Source: CALMFG01 sp963674805 (GTDB lineage Bacteria; Bacillota; Clostridia; Christensenellales; CALMFG01). Taken from it: 64,000 nt of DNA. Each line of letters starts with the position of its first letter. Position 1 is the stretch's first letter. The translations under genes were made by a program, and so were the position numbers. The notes under the pieces are model-generated. The model was not told the DNA's origin and did not search any database. It was given only the letters and a program-made list of their open reading frames with translations. Positions 61,451 through 64,000 of this stretch are shown here, piece by piece. The stretch lies in the NCBI GenBank assembly GCA_963674805.2, contig CAXXNY010000021.1:186001-250000 (forward strand), written 5' to 3'.

Positions 61451-62233
61451 ATGAAAGCTGATTTTGATTTAACAGGCAGGATTGCGCTGGTCACGGGTGC
61501 GTCATATGGTATTGGCATGGCGATGGCAAAAGGCATGGCGAATGCCGGTGCGACAATCGTCTTTAACGATATTAAGCAGGAACTTGTGGATAAAGGTCTT
61601 CAGACATACGCAGAAGATGGTATCAAAGCACACGGCTATGTCTGCGACGTGACCGATGAGGATGCGGTTGCTGAATTTATCGTGAAAGTAGAAAAAGAAG
61701 TCGGCGTGATTGATATCCTCGTGAATAACGCGGGCATCATTAAACGCATCCCGATGGTCGAAATGACGGCGGCGGAATTCAGGCAGGTAATTGATATTGA
61801 CCTTAACGGGCCGTTTATCATGTCTAAAGCCGTTATTCCGAGTATGATTAAAAATGGCGGAGGTAAAATTATCAATATCTGCTCAATGATGAGCGAGCTT
61901 GGCCGCGAAACAGTTTCGGCATATGCTGCGGCAAAAGGCGGACTTAAAATGCTGACCAGAAACATTGCTTCCGAATACGGTGAGTATAATATCCAGTGCA
62001 ACGGCATCGGGCCCGGATATATCGCAACACCGCAGACCGCACCGCTGCGCGAAGAAGGCCATCCTTTTAATTCATTTATCATCGCAAAAACCCCGGCAGG
62101 GCGTTGGGGCAAGCCGGAAGACCTGGTGGGTCCGGCGGTATTTCTTGCGTCAGACGCTTCGAATTTTGTAAACGGACATGTGCTGTACGTGGATGGCGGC
62201 ATTCTCGCTTATATCGGTAAACAGCCTAAGTAG
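61451..62233 (+). CDS. kduD: 2-deoxy-D-gluconate 3-dehydrogenase / 2-dehydro-3-deoxy-gluconate 5-dehydrogenase (SDR)
   Basis: 260-residue short-chain dehydrogenase. NAD-binding GASYGIGMAMA, NNAGI, catalytic Ser in INICSMMSE and YAAAKGG (Tyr/Lys), and GPGYIATPQT after the active site. Next to kduI, it most likely reduces the diketo-uronate to 2-keto-3-deoxygluconate. The kinase and aldolase for the later steps are not in the window. GGGAGGGC precedes the ATG. Confidence 0.93.
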   Translation: MKADFDLTGRIALVTGASYGIGMAMAKGMANAGATIVFNDIKQELVDKGLQTYAEDGIKAHGYVCDVTDEDAVAEFIVKVEKEVGVIDILVNNAGIIKRIPMVEMTAAEFRQVIDIDLNGPFIMSKAVIPSMIKNGGGKIINICSMMSELGRETVSAYAAAKGGLKMLTRNIASEYGEYNIQCNGIGPGYIATPQTAPLREEGHPFNSFIIAKTPAGRWGKPEDLVGPAVFLASDASNFVNGHVLYVDGGILAYIGKQPK

Positions 62234-62308
62234 ACAGAACAAAACCATTGAACGGCCGCATGCAAAAGTTTTTTTGGCAAAATGGCTGGCCTTTAGAAAA
62301 CAAAATGG

Positions 62309-62358
62309 TATAATAAGCAGCAAGCTTTTACCGTATTGGGAATGGTAAACGCTTGCTG
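62309..62358 (+). promoter_or_regulatory. Promoter -10 and start-site hairpin upstream of the AEC transporter gene
   Basis: A perfect TATAAT (62309-62314) lacks a good -35. Immediately downstream, CAGCAAGC-TTTTACC (62318-62332) pairs with GGTAAAC-GCTTGCTG (62344-62358), 14 of 15 positions, with an 11-nt loop. It overlaps the expected transcription start, so it may act as an operator as well as a 5' RNA hairpin. Confidence 0.5.
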
Positions 62359-62408
62359 TTTCATTTTAAACAAGACCTGATGTATGAGAGGATAACCTGA
62401 ATTAAAAA

Positions 62409-63359
62409 ATGAGTGATTACAGCAGTTTACTGTCACAAGTATTGATTTTATATATCGTGATGATTATCGGCGCATTGATTTACCGGCTGAAGATTCTGAA
62501 TGATGAAGTAGTATCCGGTATCACGAAGCTACTGTTGAACGTGACGATTCCTGCGACGATATTAGCTGGATTGAGTAACAGCGGGCAGCTGGTCAAAACA
62601 GATATGCTGAAAATGACGGGCCTGACGATTTTTTCGTATCTCTTTGTTTTTGTATTGAGCTTGCTGATTTTAAAGGTACTCTTTATTCCAAAGGAAGAAC
62701 GCCCTTTTTATCAGTATATCAGTATTTTCGGCAACATCGGATTTATCGGATACCCGATGGTTTTGATTGTGATCGGCAGTCAGGGGATTTTATTAGCGGC
62801 GATTGCAAACGTAGTTTACAGCCTGCTGCTGTATTCGCTGGGAATCTATTTAATGAGCCGGTATTCTGAAACAGAAAAACCGGCGGCTTTTGAATGGAAG
62901 CTGATGGTTAACCCCGGCACAATCGCGGCGGTACTCTGTATCGTGCTGTTTTTATTCGATATTCAACTGCCGGGTATTGTTAATCAAACGGCAGAGTTGC
63001 TGGGAAGACTGACATCCCCGCTTGCTATGATTGTGGTGGGCGCATCGGTGAACAGGATCAAGCTAAAAGGTGTGTTTAAAAACTACCGTATCATTATCAT
63101 CAGCGTTATTAAAATGACACTTTACCCCATTGCATTTGCATATCTCCTGCGATTCCTCGGATTTTCTGGTATGCCGGCCATGCTGGCGGTGTTGTTTATG
63201 GGGATGCCGATTGCTACGACGAGTGTGATTACCGCGATGGAGTATAACCAAAAAAACCTCGTAAAAGCGTCGGAGGCAACCGTGATTTCCACCATGATGC
63301 TGATACTGACGATTCCGGTGCTGGTCTTTGCGATGTCCATTATTTCAGGCGCTGTATAG
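62409..63359 (+). CDS. AEC family transporter
   Basis: 316 residues, about ten helices, an auxin-efflux-carrier-type permease for organic anions or similar small solutes. Family features include VTIPATILAGLSNS in the first half and ASVNRIKLKGVFKNYRII with GMPIATTSVITAMEYNQKN in the second half. The Shine-Dalgarno GAGAGG is about 20 nt before the ATG, unusually far; no better in-frame start is visible. The neighbouring uronate genes hint at a related substrate, but this is not shown. Confidence 0.85.
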   Translation: MSDYSSLLSQVLILYIVMIIGALIYRLKILNDEVVSGITKLLLNVTIPATILAGLSNSGQLVKTDMLKMTGLTIFSYLFVFVLSLLILKVLFIPKEERPFYQYISIFGNIGFIGYPMVLIVIGSQGILLAAIANVVYSLLLYSLGIYLMSRYSETEKPAAFEWKLMVNPGTIAAVLCIVLFLFDIQLPGIVNQTAELLGRLTSPLAMIVVGASVNRIKLKGVFKNYRIIIISVIKMTLYPIAFAYLLRFLGFSGMPAMLAVLFMGMPIATTSVITAMEYNQKNLVKASEATVISTMMLILTIPVLVFAMSIISGAV

Positions 63360-63407
63360 CCTGATATCGCCTCAGATTAAAATTCTTGAGTAAATGCCCT
63401 AGTAATA

Positions 63408-63436
63408 TTGACGAAAGTATCAAACCGTGTTTTAAT
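63408..63436 (+). promoter_or_regulatory. Promoter of the last membrane protein gene
   Basis: -35 TTGACG (63408-63413), 17-bp spacer, -10 TTTAAT (63431-63436). Confidence 0.55.
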
Positions 63437-63483
63437 GACGGAAGAGACAGATTTTTGCACTCCAAATATTTTAGAATGGAATA

Positions 63484-64000
63484 ATGCCCATGATTGTGAT
63501 TACGATTCTGCGTTACATTTTTTTCTTTGCGTCCTGTTTGGGATGGATGGTCTATCTGCACAAAAAACTAAAGGCGCAGGCTGAATTTCTGCCGCTGATT
63601 TTATCTTCGCTGATTATTTTGGTGCTGCTTGTCGGCGGACTGCTCGGCCTGATGTTTTATGCGGCGCTTGCAGTGTTTGTCACCGGTGCTGTGATGTTTT
63701 ATGTGTACCTGTACAAAAAAGAGATGGGCAAATTCGTTAAGGAAAACATCATGAGCAGTGCGGGATTCTGGTTCTTTGGCGCCGTGCTGGTCTACTTTAC
63801 AATCCGCTTGCAGGCCGCAAGCCTGGAGCACTATGACGACTTTTCCCATTGGGCAACATTGGTTAAAGAAATGTGGATGCTCGATTGGCTGCCGAACTTC
63901 AATTCTGACGCGATTATGTTCAGGACATATCCGCCGGGCAGTGCGCTGTATGTGTATTATTTCGTTAAATCTGTGGGATTCTCGGAGCCGCACTTGCTGA
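63484..64000 (+). CDS. Polytopic membrane protein, possible GT-C glycosyltransferase, C-terminus outside window
   Basis: 172 codons are visible from ATG 63484 (ATG 63490 is also possible); the frame is open to the window end. Three to four helices (about 5-22, 36-55, 57-76, 94-110) are followed by an external loop with EHYDDFSHWATLVKEMWMLD and PPGSALYVYYF. An acidic pair after the second or third helix followed by a YPPG element is common in GT-C enzymes, so this may be one. Cannot be assigned further from this part. Confidence 0.7.
   Translation, partial: MPMIVITILRYIFFFASCLGWMVYLHKKLKAQAEFLPLILSSLIILVLLVGGLLGLMFYAALAVFVTGAVMFYVYLYKKEMGKFVKENIMSSAGFWFFGAVLVYFTIRLQAASLEHYDDFSHWATLVKEMWMLDWLPNFNSDAIMFRTYPPGSALYVYYFVKSVGFSEPHLL

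Noticed and set aside
1..64000. CRISPR array
   Set aside because: No regularly spaced direct repeats were seen, and no cas genes.

Overview
The window looks like a chromosomal segment of an anaerobic, low-to-mid GC Gram-positive bacterium (Bacillota, probably Clostridia; the family cannot be fixed from sequence alone). Supporting this are strong AGGAGG-type ribosome binding sites, consensus sigma-A promoters, lipobox-type substrate-binding lipoproteins, LCP, LemA and DUF2207 envelope proteins, a Gram-positive type Pel exopolysaccharide operon, TRAP and ABC nutrient uptake systems, and no outer-membrane genes. Most genes are intact and densely packed.

Layout. 0-5.8 kb: Sir2 deacetylase (cut by the window edge), cysK and cysE transcribed divergently, an E2-like acyltransferase homologue with a lost active site, guanine deaminase, and a YhfC-type membrane peptidase. 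5.8-10.5 kb: a complete branched-chain amino acid ABC operon (livJ-livH-livM-livG-livF, minus strand) with an attenuator-like hairpin after the binding protein. 10.9-13.4 kb: adenine deaminase and a secreted protein. 13.5-22.1 kb: an AT-rich accessory region with an IS3-family (IS407-like) element inside another gene, a decayed HTH-NTPase gene, a small sigma-like factor, about 400 nt of hairpin-rich non-coding sequence, and two tandem large serine recombinases ending next to a tRNA-Arg(ACG). 22.4-26.2 kb: LCP, LemA and DUF2207 envelope genes. 26.2-30.4 kb: a xylose locus (frameshifted LacI-type regulator with paired operators, xylA, xylB). 30.4-35.6 kb: a histidine kinase, a response regulator and an ABC-2 type exporter.

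35.7-46.8 kb holds a Gram-positive type Pel operon: a pseudo-epimerase/PelD fusion with a c-di-GMP I-site, PelE-like, PelA-type deacetylase, PelF, PelG, then a CotH-like kinase, a VTC-type polyphosphate polymerase domain protein and DUF4956. PelF, PelG and CotH carry 13 single-base indels packed into 2.4 kb, 12 of them insertions, which looks more like a local sequence-quality problem than gene decay. 46.8-53.8 kb: two GT-C-like membrane proteins flank a minus-strand operon (WecE-like aminotransferase, WecD-like acetyltransferase, ArnC-like GT2, two SMR-type half transporters) that together suggest synthesis, lipid transfer and flipping of a 4-amino-4,6-dideoxyhexose.

54.0-62.2 kb: a uronate locus with a TRAP transporter (dctP, dctQ, dctM), an unrecognised 389-residue protein, an AraC regulator, an AraC-type regulator with a degenerate receiver domain, kduI and kduD. 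This fits import and isomerisation of unsaturated or keto-deoxy uronates from pectin-like polymers. An AEC permease and the start of another polytopic membrane protein close the window.
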